Origin: MVRV01 sp964469905
GTDB lineage: Bacteria; Desulfobacterota; Syntrophia; Syntrophales; Smithellaceae
Assembly: GCA_964469905.1 (NCBI GenBank)
Contig: CAYXZW010000091.1
Span: 1-6,067, forward strand
Length of the DNA stretch: 6,067 bases
Reading direction: 5' to 3'
Both the position numbers and the translations under genes were made by a program. Under the pieces are notes generated by a model. That model searched no databases. It was not told the DNA's origin and worked only from the letters and a program-made list of their open reading frames with translations. Below, in pieces: positions 1 to 5,999 of the stretch (position 1 is its first letter; each line of letters opens with the position of its first letter).

Positions 1-50
1 TTTGGGTATATCAAAACAGCCCCTGATGCAAGTTAGTAAAGGACATGGCA

Positions 51-126
51 GGGCCTATAGCTCAATTGGTAGAGCCACCGGCTCATAACCGGTAGGTCCC
101 TGGTTCGATTCCAGGTGGGCCCACCA
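51..126 (+). tRNA. tRNA with CAT anticodon: tRNA-Met (elongator), possibly tRNA-Ile2
   Basis: The full cloverleaf folds by eye. The acceptor stem pairs 51-57 with 116-122 (one T-G wobble). The D arm is 60-63/72-75. The anticodon stem ACCGG/CCGGT is 77-81/89-93, with loop CTCATAA and anticodon CAT at 84-86. The variable loop is 5 nt, and the T arm CCTGG/CCAGG (99-103/111-115) carries a TTCGATT loop. The discriminator is A123 and the CCA end (124-126) is encoded. There is no initiator-type mismatch at the first acceptor pair, so it is not tRNA-fMet. A CAT anticodon may be elongator Met, or Ile2 when TilS converts C34 to lysidine. The acceptor has C4-G69 and C5-G68, which are TilS determinants in E. 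coli, so the Met call is not certain. No convincing promoter is visible in the 50 nt upstream. Confidence 0.96.
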
Positions 127-145
127 AAAAAACAAGAAGAAAAAA

Positions 146-277
146 ATGATTAGAAAAATGAAATGTATTTTCCGGAAGAATGAGCGCCCATCAGCAGTTG
201 CGATGGTTGCTGTGGGTAGCCAGCAAATGGCATCTATCCACGGCACAGACAGCACAGCACAGAAAAGTTTTGTTTGA
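146..277 (+). CDS. candidate 43-residue small protein in the tRNA trailer
   Basis: An ATG frame of 43 codons starts 20 nt after the tRNA and stops with TGA at 275-277, where the following terminator stem begins. The peptide opens basic (MIRKMKCIFRKNERPS), then has a short hydrophobic stretch (AVAMVAVG) and a polar Ser/Gln/Thr-rich end (GSQQMASIHGTDSTAQKSFV). The only ribosome-site candidate is a weak purine run, AAGAAG at 134-139. A second in-frame ATG lies at 158. In favour: the stop abuts a terminator, as for a real last gene, and the codons look ordinary. Against: no family recognised, a weak Shine-Dalgarno, and an overlap with strong RNA secondary structure that could itself be the functional product. 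The long open frame on the opposite strand is an antisense tRNA artefact and does not compete. The function is unknown. Confidence 0.35.
   Translation: MIRKMKCIFRKNERPSAVAMVAVGSQQMASIHGTDSTAQKSFV
208..245 (+). other. predicted RNA hairpin in the tRNA trailer
   Basis: Bases 208-219 pair with 234-245 as a continuous 12-bp stem with two G-T wobbles, closing a 14-nt loop. Other stems use the same bases: 207-212 TTGCTG with 221-226 CAGCAA, and CCATC 188-192 with GATGG 202-206. Another joins 187-196 to 208-216 with one bulge. Mutually exclusive helices of this kind occur in attenuators and small RNAs, but can also arise by chance or within coding sequence. Nothing here was folded computationally. 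Confidence 0.35.
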
Positions 278-307
278 AAATGCACCCCTAAAAGGTGCAT
301 TTTTTTT
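277..307 (+). terminator. intrinsic terminator or attenuator after the tRNA trailer
   Basis: AAAATGCACC (277-286) pairs perfectly with GGTGCATTTT (294-303) across a 7-nt loop, followed by an uninterrupted T run to 307. It lies downstream of the tRNA and small ORF. Only 23 nt separate it from the next start codon, too little for a complete promoter. Transcripts of the zinc-ribbon gene must therefore start upstream and read through, or start inside the trailer. Confidence 0.85.
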
Positions 308-330
308 ATCCTAAAAAGTGAAGGAGAAAA

Positions 331-1053
331 TTGTTGAAAGAGAAATTATTGTTATTAGTAGAGCTTCAGGAATGCGATTCTCAGTTGGTGAAAATTCTGG
401 GTAAGAAAAAAAACCTGCCGGACAAAATAGATAAGCTTGATGAAGCATTTCGCGTTTTTCAGAAGGATATCGAGCAGAATAAAAGAAAATACGATGAGGT
501 CAAGGCCCGTCATGTAGAATGTGAAAATAAAATCAAGAAAATAAATGAAGGAATGATCAAAACCAAGGAACGTCTCCTGGAAGTCAAAAACAACAAAGAA
601 TACCAGGCCATGCTCAAGGAAAATGAAACAGCTGAGGTAATGCGCAGTGATGTGGAAACGACAATAATTGCCATATTGGATGAATTGGAGAAATTATCTG
701 TTCTGGTGAAAAAGGATCAGGCAATATTGGACGAGCAGAGGAAAAAATATGAGGAAGAAAAAAGACTGATTGAGGCTGATTTGGACTCCGTAGATGCGGA
801 TTTTGTAAGCTGGGAGCAGAAGCGCTCGGAATTGAAGGGTAAAGTTCCGGCTGATCTTCTGGCCAGATACGAAAGGATTAAAAAGAGCAACAACGGTGTC
901 GGCGTTATTTCCGTCTGGAAGGCAATCTGTAATGGTTGCCATATGAATATTCCACCGCAACTTTATAATGAACTGCAAAAAACATCGGAACTGATTGCCT
1001 GTCCCAATTGTCATCGGATTATGTATTTTGAAAACAGGGAAAAGACTGCCTAG
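331..1053 (+). CDS. coiled-coil protein with C-terminal C4 zinc ribbon (COG1579/CT398-like)
   Basis: The product is 240 residues. Residues 1 to about 180 are rich in Lys, Glu and Leu in a pattern typical of a long antiparallel coiled coil, and include the family-like segment VKNNKEYQAM. The C-terminal 40 residues form a zinc ribbon with two CxxC pairs, C200/C203 (CNGC) and C224/C227 (CPNC), which should bind one zinc. This layout fits the bacterial family known from chlamydial CT398/CdsZ, usually annotated 'zinc ribbon domain-containing protein' or putative nucleic-acid-binding regulator; its cellular role is poorly known. Two adjacent TTG codons could start it. With AGGAG at 322-326, the TTG at 334 has the better 7-nt spacing and would give 239 residues; the upstream one is given here. 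It is co-oriented with the RNase HI gene 4 nt downstream and probably forms an operon with it. Confidence 0.9.
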   Translation: MLKEKLLLLVELQECDSQLVKILGKKKNLPDKIDKLDEAFRVFQKDIEQNKRKYDEVKARHVECENKIKKINEGMIKTKERLLEVKNNKEYQAMLKENETAEVMRSDVETTIIAILDELEKLSVLVKKDQAILDEQRKKYEEEKRLIEADLDSVDADFVSWEQKRSELKGKVPADLLARYERIKKSNNGVGVISVWKAICNGCHMNIPPQLYNELQKTSELIACPNCHRIMYFENREKTA

Positions 1054-1057
1054 TTCT

Positions 1058-1468
1058 ATGGAAAATCAAAACTACCGCCTCTTTAGTGACGGCGCCTGCC
1101 GCGGTAATCCCGGCGAGGGCGGTGCCGGAGCAGTAATCACCGATGCCGAAGGGAATGTGGTCTGGGAAGGTAAAGAATATCTCGGACACTGCACCAATAA
1201 TATTGCCGAATATAAGGCACTTATTTTAGGTTTGAGAGGGGCGCTGGCCCAAGGCTATAAAAAGCTGGATGTCTTCATGGATTCGGAACTTCTTGCCCGC
1301 CAAATCAACGGTTCCTACCGGGTTAAAAATGAAAATTTAAAGGTTCTAATGCAGGATGTCCGCAGTCTGCTTTCCTCTTTTGAGTCCGTTGAAGTCAAAC
1401 ATGTCTTGCGCTGCCACAACGCTCAGGCCGACAGACTGGCAAATCTGGCGATTGATACTCATTCGTAG
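1058..1468 (+). CDS. ribonuclease HI family protein, compact form
   Basis: This 136-residue protein should hydrolyse the RNA strand of RNA-DNA hybrids (R-loops, replication primers) in the cytoplasm. The four acidic catalytic residues of the fold are visible: D11 in the FSDGACRGNPG motif, E51 in TNNIAEYKAL, D75 in VFMDSELLARQ and D125 in HNAQADRLAN. H120 may serve as the mobile histidine of this family. It is shorter than E. coli RNase HI (155 residues) and lacks the basic protrusion used for hybrid grip, so it belongs to the compact group often labelled 'ribonuclease HI family'. The ATG at 1058 is preferred because the conserved N-terminal strand begins just after it; the frame stays open upstream to 995, but inside the previous gene. 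The best purine run (AGGGA, 1036-1040) is too far away, so translation is probably coupled to the upstream gene. It might duplicate a canonical rnhA elsewhere. Confidence 0.93.
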   Translation: MENQNYRLFSDGACRGNPGEGGAGAVITDAEGNVVWEGKEYLGHCTNNIAEYKALILGLRGALAQGYKKLDVFMDSELLARQINGSYRVKNENLKVLMQDVRSLLSSFESVEVKHVLRCHNAQADRLANLAIDTHS

Positions 1469-1513
1469 TTGGTTCGAGATCAAATATTAATGCAAGCATT
1501 ATCGGAACAGCGC

Positions 1514-1542
1514 TTGAAAGAAAAATCAATTGAGTGTAAGCT
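1514..1542 (+). promoter_or_regulatory. candidate sigma-70-type promoter for rnpB
   Basis: The 82-bp gap between RNase HI and rnpB holds TTGAAA (1514-1519, five of six to consensus), a 17-nt spacer, and TAAGCT (1537-1542, only three of six). Its predicted start is close to 1549-1551, which coincides with the first base of the P1 helix of the RNase P RNA. That agreement is the main support; the -10 box is poor. Confidence 0.4.
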
Positions 1543-1550
1543 TTAATCAA

Positions 1551-1930
1551 GGCGAGAGAAGATCAGATGATCGCTGGCAGAATTTATCTGCCGGAGGAAA
1601 GTCCGGGCTCCGCAGGGCAGGATGGTCGCTAACGGCGACCGGGGGCGACCCTAGGGAAAGTGCCACAGAAAATATACCGCCCGGGCGAAATCCCGGGTAA
1701 GGGTGAAATGGCGAGGTAAGAGCTCACCGCTTTTCTGGCGACAGAAAAGGCATGGTAAACCCCATCCGGAGCAAGACCAAATAGGAGAACGTTTAAGGGC
1801 GGCCCGCCTGATGTTCTCGGGTAGTGTCGCTAGAGGCGTGAGGCAACTTGCGCCCCAGATGAATGATCATCACCGCGTTGCGGGTAACTAAGACGCGGGA
1901 CAAAACCCGGCTTACGCTCTTCTTTCCGCC
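1551..1930 (+). ncRNA. rnpB: RNase P RNA, bacterial type A
   Basis: This is the catalytic RNA of RNase P, which with the RnpA protein cleaves 5' leaders from pre-tRNAs. The universally conserved blocks occur in order: GAGGAAAGTCCGGGCTCC near 1594; AGGGAAAGTGCCACAGAAA at 1653-1671; GGTAAGGGTGAAA followed by GGTAAGAGCTCACCGC around 1697-1731; GGCATGGTAAACCCCATCC and AGACCAAATAGG at about 1749-1784; AGATGAATGATCATC near 1857-1871; and ACAAAACCCGGCTTA at 1900-1914. The ends were set by the P1 helix: 1551-1562 (GGCGAGAGAAGA) pairs with 1918-1930 (TCTTCTTTCCGCC) with one bulge and one wobble. P3 is the hairpin GGCAGA/TCTGCC near 1576-1592. The length of 380 nt and the layout match type A. The exact ends could shift a few bases. 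Confidence 0.97.
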
Positions 1931-1940
1931 CTGTTATTAT

Positions 1941-1990
1941 AAAACAAAAGCCCCTCTGCAGGAATATCGCAGAGGGGCTTTGTTTTAATT
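1941..1990. terminator. long bidirectional intrinsic terminator between rnpB and ppsA
   Basis: Bases 1941-1959 pair with 1969-1986 along 18 bp, with one extra A in the left arm and a 9-nt loop. The core is GCCCCTCTGC/GCAGAGGGGC, flanked by an A-rich left arm and a T-rich right arm. It therefore gives a T tract on either strand. It lies 10 bp after the end of the RNase P RNA and 14 bp after the ppsA stop codon, so one hairpin can stop both convergent transcripts. Confidence 0.93.
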
Positions 1991-2003
1991 TTGGGAATTT
2001 AAA

Positions 2004-4418
2004 TTATTTTTTTATGCCTAATTCTTGTTCCGTTTTTAAAATATCTATAGTCGTCTTAATTACGGTATCCGAATTAAGCGAGATGCTGCTTATGCCGCAT
2101 TCCACCAGAAATCTGGCGAATTCCGGATAATCACTCGGCGCCTGACCGCAAATGCCGATTTTTTTGCCCATTTTATTAGCTTCGGTAATGGCTTGGCGTA
2201 TGAGTTCTTCCACCGCGGCGTTTCTTTCGTCGAAGATGTGCGAAATCTGTGCGGAGTCTCTGTCTAGTCCGAGGGTGAGCTGAGTAAGGTCATTGGAGCC
2301 GATGGAGAAACCGTCGAATATTTTACCGAATTCCTTGATGAGCACGACATTGCTGGGGATTTCCACCATCATGTAAATTTCCAGGCCGTTTTTCCCTTGC
2401 ACGAGCCCTTTTGATGCCATCAGTTCAATAACGTTCTTGCCTTCGGCAATTGTCCGGCAGAAAGGAATCATGAGTTTTACGTTGGTGAGCCCCATTTCGT
2501 CACGGACTTTTAACATGGCCACGCATTCCAGAGAGAAGGCCTCGCGGTAGCGGGGGTCATAATAACGCGATGCTCCGCGGAAACCGATCATCGGGTTTTC
2601 TTCATCCAGTTCAAAGAAGGAACCGCCCATTAAACCGGCATATTCGTTGCTTTTGAAATCGCTCATGCGTACGATGACATCATTGGGATAAAAAGCAGCA
2701 GCGATCTTTGCTACTCCCTGGGCCAGTTTGTCTACAAAAAAGTCGCTTTTGTTTGTATATCCCTGAGTAAGCCGGTCAATATCTTTACGTACCTTCTCAT
2801 CAGTAATTTTCTCGGGATGAATTAACGCCATCGGGTGAATAGCGATGAAATGAGTAATAATAAATTCCAGCCGTGCCAACCCTATGCCGTCATTGGGTAT
2901 TGAGGACAGTGTGAAGGCATTATCGGGATTGCCCACGTTCATCATGATTTTTGTTCTGGGGCGTTCCGTTTCCTGGACATTTATCTTGTGAATGTCATAT
3001 TTCAGAATCCCGCTGTAAACATTGCCTACTTCACCTTCCGCACAAGAAACAGTGGCCTCGGGAATATTTTCCAAGACCGTCGTGCCGTTGCCCGTACCGA
3101 CAATGCAGGGTACACCTAATTCGCGGCTGACAATGGCGGCATGGCAAGTACGCCCGCCTTTGTTGGTAACGATAGCCGAAGCGATTTTCATTATCGGTTC
3201 CCAGTCAGGATCGGTCATGTCGGAAACAAGTATCTCACCTTTGCGGAATCTTCTAATATCATTTACGGATTCTATGACATGTACCGGCCCGGCGCCGATT
3301 TTGGAACCGACACTTGTGCCTTTTACGACTGGTTCTTTTTTATCCAGCAGTACGTAGCTTTCCAGAACATTTATATCTTTTTGCGACTGTACTGTTTCGG
3401 GCCGTGCCTGCAAAATGAATAGTTCGCCGGTTTTACCGTCTTTCCCCCATTCAATATCCATGGGTTTGAAGTAGCCGGCTTTCTTGGAATAATGATCTTC
3501 AATAATCGCGGTCCACTTGGCCAGTGTAAGTATTTCATCATCATTTAGACAAAAACGATTGCGGTCTTCCAGCGCGACAGGATTAATTACTGTTGATTCA
3601 CTGTCCCTCTCGGAGGCATAAATCATTTTTATTTCTTTGGTTCCCAGTTTTCTCTGAATAATCGACCGGTAACCGGTTTTTAAGGTTGGTTTGAAAACAT
3701 AGAATTCATCCGGGTTCACTGTTCCCTGAACAACAGTTTCTCCCAGGCCATAGGCGCCGGTGATCAGAATAGCTTCTTTAAAACCTGTCTCGGTATCGAT
3801 GGAGAAAATAACACCGGAAGAAGCAAGGTCGGAGCGCACCATCTTTTGCACACCGATGGAAAGGGCAACGGACATGTGATCGAACCCTTTGTCCACACGG
3901 TAAGAAATAGCCCGGTCAGTATACAGCGAGGCAAAACATTTTTTACAGGCATCAATCAGAGAATCTTCACCGCGGATGTTGAGGAAGGTTTCCTGCTGCC
4001 CGGCAAAACTGGCATTAGGCAGGTCTTCGGCTGTTGCGGAACTGCGTACGGCAACATCGGTATCCGGTCCGTATTCATCACAAAGCTTTTTATAAGCTAT
4101 GATAATTTCTTTCCGCAGATCATCGGGTATCTTCGCATTGTAAATGAGTGCACGGATTTTCTTGCCTCTCTCCGACAGGTTTTTTATATCATGGGTATTT
4201 ATGTCAGAAAGAAGTTTCGTTATTTCTCCGGAAATACCGGACTCCGTAAGCAGATGCCTATAAGCAAATGCTGTAATGGCAAAACCATCAGGAATGTTAA
4301 CGCCTTGGGAAATCAGTTCTTTTCTCATTTCACCAAGAGAAGCATTCTTGCCGCCGACTTGAGCAAGGTCTGCAAGCTCGATAGTATCAAACCATAAAAT
4401 CAACTTATTGTCTTTCAT
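2004..4418 (-). CDS. ppsA: phosphoenolpyruvate synthase (pyruvate, water dikinase)
   Basis: The 804-residue cytoplasmic enzyme should convert pyruvate, ATP and water to PEP, AMP and phosphate, the entry step to gluconeogenesis from acids. The domains run in the usual order. The N-terminal pyruvate-kinase-like ATP-binding domain begins with VGGKNASLGEM (21-31), has VRSSATAEDLP (124-134) and closes with ILQARPETV (335-343). The swivelling phosphohistidine domain has GGRTCHAAIVSRELGVPC, whose catalytic histidine is H426. The C-terminal PEP/pyruvate barrel has FFELDEENPMIGFRG (601-615), GSNDLTQLTLGLDRDS (707-722) and the active-site cysteine C757 in GICGQAPSD. The length is close to E. coli PpsA (792) and well short of PPDK (about 880), and the motifs are PpsA-like. 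The ATG at 4418 follows a strong AGGAGG (4424-4429) 5 nt away. It is preceded by its own promoter region and ends at the terminator shared with rnpB. Confidence 0.96.
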   Translation of the reverse strand: MKDNKLILWFDTIELADLAQVGGKNASLGEMRKELISQGVNIPDGFAITAFAYRHLLTESGISGEITKLLSDINTHDIKNLSERGKKIRALIYNAKIPDDLRKEIIIAYKKLCDEYGPDTDVAVRSSATAEDLPNASFAGQQETFLNIRGEDSLIDACKKCFASLYTDRAISYRVDKGFDHMSVALSIGVQKMVRSDLASSGVIFSIDTETGFKEAILITGAYGLGETVVQGTVNPDEFYVFKPTLKTGYRSIIQRKLGTKEIKMIYASERDSESTVINPVALEDRNRFCLNDDEILTLAKWTAIIEDHYSKKAGYFKPMDIEWGKDGKTGELFILQARPETVQSQKDINVLESYVLLDKKEPVVKGTSVGSKIGAGPVHVIESVNDIRRFRKGEILVSDMTDPDWEPIMKIASAIVTNKGGRTCHAAIVSRELGVPCIVGTGNGTTVLENIPEATVSCAEGEVGNVYSGILKYDIHKINVQETERPRTKIMMNVGNPDNAFTLSSIPNDGIGLARLEFIITHFIAIHPMALIHPEKITDEKVRKDIDRLTQGYTNKSDFFVDKLAQGVAKIAAAFYPNDVIVRMSDFKSNEYAGLMGGSFFELDEENPMIGFRGASRYYDPRYREAFSLECVAMLKVRDEMGLTNVKLMIPFCRTIAEGKNVIELMASKGLVQGKNGLEIYMMVEIPSNVVLIKEFGKIFDGFSIGSNDLTQLTLGLDRDSAQISHIFDERNAAVEELIRQAITEANKMGKKIGICGQAPSDYPEFARFLVECGISSISLNSDTVIKTTIDILKTEQELGIKK

Positions 4419-4473
4419 TCAATCCTCCTAAGGGGAACAATTACAAAATATTTAAGTCTTGTAAGTTTGCGCG

Positions 4474-4502
4474 TATCTACCAGTTTTGACAGTCTCTGTC
4501 AA
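4474..4502 (-). promoter_or_regulatory. candidate ppsA promoter with perfect -35 box
   Basis: Read on the minus strand, TTGACA (4502-4497) is followed by a 17-nt spacer and TAGATA (4479-4474). The -35 is perfect but the -10 matches only three of six. Transcription would begin near 4467, giving a leader of about 50 nt that contains the AGGAGG site. The -35 lies inside a palindrome, so repression is plausible. Confidence 0.4.
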
Positions 4503-4503
4503 A
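4485..4503. promoter_or_regulatory. 19-bp perfect palindrome, candidate operator of ppsA
   Basis: TTTGACAG (4485-4492) and CTGTCAAA (4496-4503) are exact inverted repeats around a 3-bp centre. There is no T tract after it and the centre is too short for a good RNA loop, so a DNA-binding dimer site fits better than a terminator. It covers the -35 of the nearer candidate ppsA promoter and sits just downstream of the farther one. The regulator is not identifiable from this window. Confidence 0.5.
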
Positions 4504-4512
4504 TGAAAATGC

Positions 4513-4541
4513 ATAATATGTATTATCAATAATTACAGCAA
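4513..4541 (-). promoter_or_regulatory. second candidate ppsA promoter
   Basis: On the minus strand, TTGCTG (4541-4536) and TATTAT (4518-4513, five of six) are separated by 17 nt. The -10 is part of a small inverted repeat, ATAATA-TG-TATTAT (4513-4526). The start point would be near 4506, immediately before the 19-bp palindrome. AT-rich intergenic DNA yields such matches easily, so this is only a candidate. Confidence 0.35.
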
Positions 4542-4595
4542 GATAAGTGCTATAGAAAGGCTGCTGGAAGTAGCCGATTTTGTTATTTATAGATG

Positions 4596-4628
4596 AAAAA
4601 AAAGGCCGAATTAAATTCGGCCTTTTTT
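4596..4628 (-). terminator. intrinsic terminator of the Cache-domain gene
   Basis: GGCCGAAT (4604-4611) and ATTCGGCC (4615-4622) form an 8-bp stem with a 3-nt loop (5-nt if the last pair stays open), flanked by A runs on the left and T runs on the right. On the minus strand the hairpin ends in eight T. It begins 5 bp after the stop codon at 4634 and separates this gene from ppsA. The symmetry would also let it work on the plus strand. Confidence 0.9.
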
Positions 4629-4633
4629 GTTAA

Positions 4634-5944
4634 TTATTTGTCGTCATCATCGTCATCGTCGAAGATCGGCGAGTCTGATCCCGATGGTATATCTGCCTGC
4701 AGCGACCGGTTGATGCCGCGTACAAGCAACCACATAATAAAAAAGAGAATAATCATCGAGGCGATGAGAATGAAGATAATTGTTGCCGTCCAGGCTTTTG
4801 CTTCCTTATCAATATTCTTAGAAGCTTTAATAGCGGCCTCATTATACTTTTCAACATCAATGCGCATTCCGACCCAACCGAACCCGGCCGGAGGAGGATT
4901 GCTTGTTGCATAGAATTTAATCGGTGCATAAGCCATAAATATTGTATGGCCACCGAATTTGTAAGATTTCGTGCCCGCATTTCCTGCTGCCGCTTCTTTG
5001 GCGATGATCGGCAGATTAGGATCAATATATCCCATCTGATTAAAGTTAAAGACTTCCCGTCCTTGTTTGATCAGATCAGCCGCGGTCTTCTCTGCCAGAG
5101 CTGGCACCGGGGTTCCATCTTTTGCCAATCCCCCAATATGATAATCGTTGGGATGAACAATTATAAATCCACGATTATCCAGCATGTAAGCATAATTGCC
5201 ATTGGAAGTATCAGCTTTAAATACCTGATCGACTTGAGTGGGAATAATGTGATTAGTGAATTTAGACAGATGACGGTAATCCAGAGACAAAACCATAATA
5301 CCGGAAAATCCTTCTTTGCCAAAAACCGGTGTTGTTAAACGTATCACTCCGGAAAAAACCTTTCCCTTTTCAAATTCCGGCTTGCTTACATACCAGCCGG
5401 TGACCGGCGCAACGTAAACATCACCCTTGTTAAGGTCTTTAGTTTTAGCGAAATAATCTTCCGCTGCATAAGTGGTGCTTGCAGGATTGCTGACATTAGA
5501 TAATTTGTCTGCTGCTAAGGATACTCCATTGACAATTTTGATAACTTCTTTACCCTTTTTGTCAATGAGTGCCATTTCAGTATAAAGGGGCAGGGAAGCC
5601 TGTTTGATTTTACCGTCTTCCTTTACCCAGACATTTTTGTTGTTGTTTTTGAGGTATTGTTTATAAGCGATGTCGTTAGCAGGAAGAATAGTTGCTGTGA
5701 GTACATCTTTTTTTCTCTCGTTGAGAAAATTGGCAACTTCTTCGGCTGTGTTAATGGCACGCACTTTGATTTCTTCCTGTGATTTTTGATCGAGGACATT
5801 ACTCGCTCTCTCCTTTATAGTGTAACCCAACTTAAACATGCCGTTGGCTATTAATAATGCCATTAGTGATAAGGGGATGACTATAAGCAGGAAGAACACA
5901 CCTCCTACAGTGAAAAACTGCTTCTTTTTTTTAGTTTCTGCCAT
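4634..5944 (-). CDS. membrane-anchored Cache-domain sensor protein lacking an output domain
   Basis: The 436-residue product starts with a basic segment (KKKK) and a membrane helix at about 10-36. A large extracytoplasmic region follows (about 37-384), then a second helix at about 386-408 (TATIIFILIASMIILFFIMW). The outside region resembles a double Cache (PDC-like) ligand-binding domain, with GDVYVAPVTGWY near 174-185, the strand SGIMVLSLDYRHL near 214-226 and YMLDNRGFIIVHP near 253-265. Such domains bind small molecules, often acids or amino acids, for chemoreceptors and kinases. Here only the first residues of a HAMP-like linker (VRGINRSLQ) follow the helix, and the protein stops after a Ser/Pro stretch and FDDDDDDDK. 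No kinase, MCP or cyclase domain is present, and the terminator follows at once. The ATG follows AGGGGG (5954-5959) at 9 nt. The topology and fold are inferred by eye; the ligand is unknown. Confidence 0.82.
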   Translation of the reverse strand: MAETKKKKQFFTVGGVFFLLIVIPLSLMALLIANGMFKLGYTIKERASNVLDQKSQEEIKVRAINTAEEVANFLNERKKDVLTATILPANDIAYKQYLKNNNKNVWVKEDGKIKQASLPLYTEMALIDKKGKEVIKIVNGVSLAADKLSNVSNPASTTYAAEDYFAKTKDLNKGDVYVAPVTGWYVSKPEFEKGKVFSGVIRLTTPVFGKEGFSGIMVLSLDYRHLSKFTNHIIPTQVDQVFKADTSNGNYAYMLDNRGFIIVHPNDYHIGGLAKDGTPVPALAEKTAADLIKQGREVFNFNQMGYIDPNLPIIAKEAAAGNAGTKSYKFGGHTIFMAYAPIKFYATSNPPPAGFGWVGMRIDVEKYNEAAIKASKNIDKEAKAWTATIIFILIASMIILFFIMWLLVRGINRSLQADIPSGSDSPIFDDDDDDDK

Positions 5945-5970
5945 TACTATTTTCCCCCTGACCTAGGTTA

Positions 5971-5999
5971 ATTTTGTAGTTAACGTATTTTAGTGTTAA
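5971..5999 (-). promoter_or_regulatory. weak candidate promoter of the Cache-domain gene
   Basis: On the minus strand, TTAACA (5999-5994, five of six) and CAAAAT (5976-5971, four of six) are 17 nt apart, giving a leader of about 20 nt including the ribosome site. The 51-bp gap also holds GTTAAC at 5979-5984 and 5995-6000 and GGTTAA at 5966-5971. No terminator hairpin separates this gene from the one upstream, so co-transcription is equally possible. Confidence 0.25.

Noticed and set aside
55..300. 81-codon open frame on the minus strand ending GPTGYEPVALPIEL
   Set aside because: It is antisense to the tRNA; this sequence is a typical spurious translation of a reverse-strand tRNA. It has no ribosome site and runs through the terminator.
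995..1057. Longer N-terminus for the RNase HI protein
   Set aside because: The extra 21 codons overlap the zinc-ribbon end of the previous gene in another frame, and the conserved RNase H fold starts only after the ATG at 1058.
1489..1501. Small inverted repeat AATGC-AA-GCATT before rnpB
   Set aside because: A 5-bp stem with a 2-nt loop and no T run is not a terminator, and no other role is supported.
1703..1891. 62-codon plus-strand frame
   Set aside because: It lies wholly inside the RNase P RNA, whose conserved blocks explain the sequence.
3846..4397. 183-codon plus-strand frame opposite ppsA
   Set aside because: The minus strand encodes a full PpsA with all catalytic motifs. The frame resembles no known protein and has no regulatory context, like the other open frames opposite ppsA.
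2004..4418. Pyruvate phosphate dikinase (PPDK) instead of PEP synthase
   Set aside because: At 804 residues it is too short for PPDK (about 880), and the N- and C-terminal motifs follow the PpsA pattern.
4441..4464. Inverted repeat TTACAA...TTGTAA in the ppsA leader
   Set aside because: The arms are only 6 AT-rich pairs around a 12-nt loop, too weak to support a riboswitch or attenuator.
4593..4913. 106-codon plus-strand frame rich in Ser at its start
   Set aside because: It is the complement of the terminator and the poly-Asp tail of the Cache gene; the serine run is the antisense of the GAT/GAC codons.
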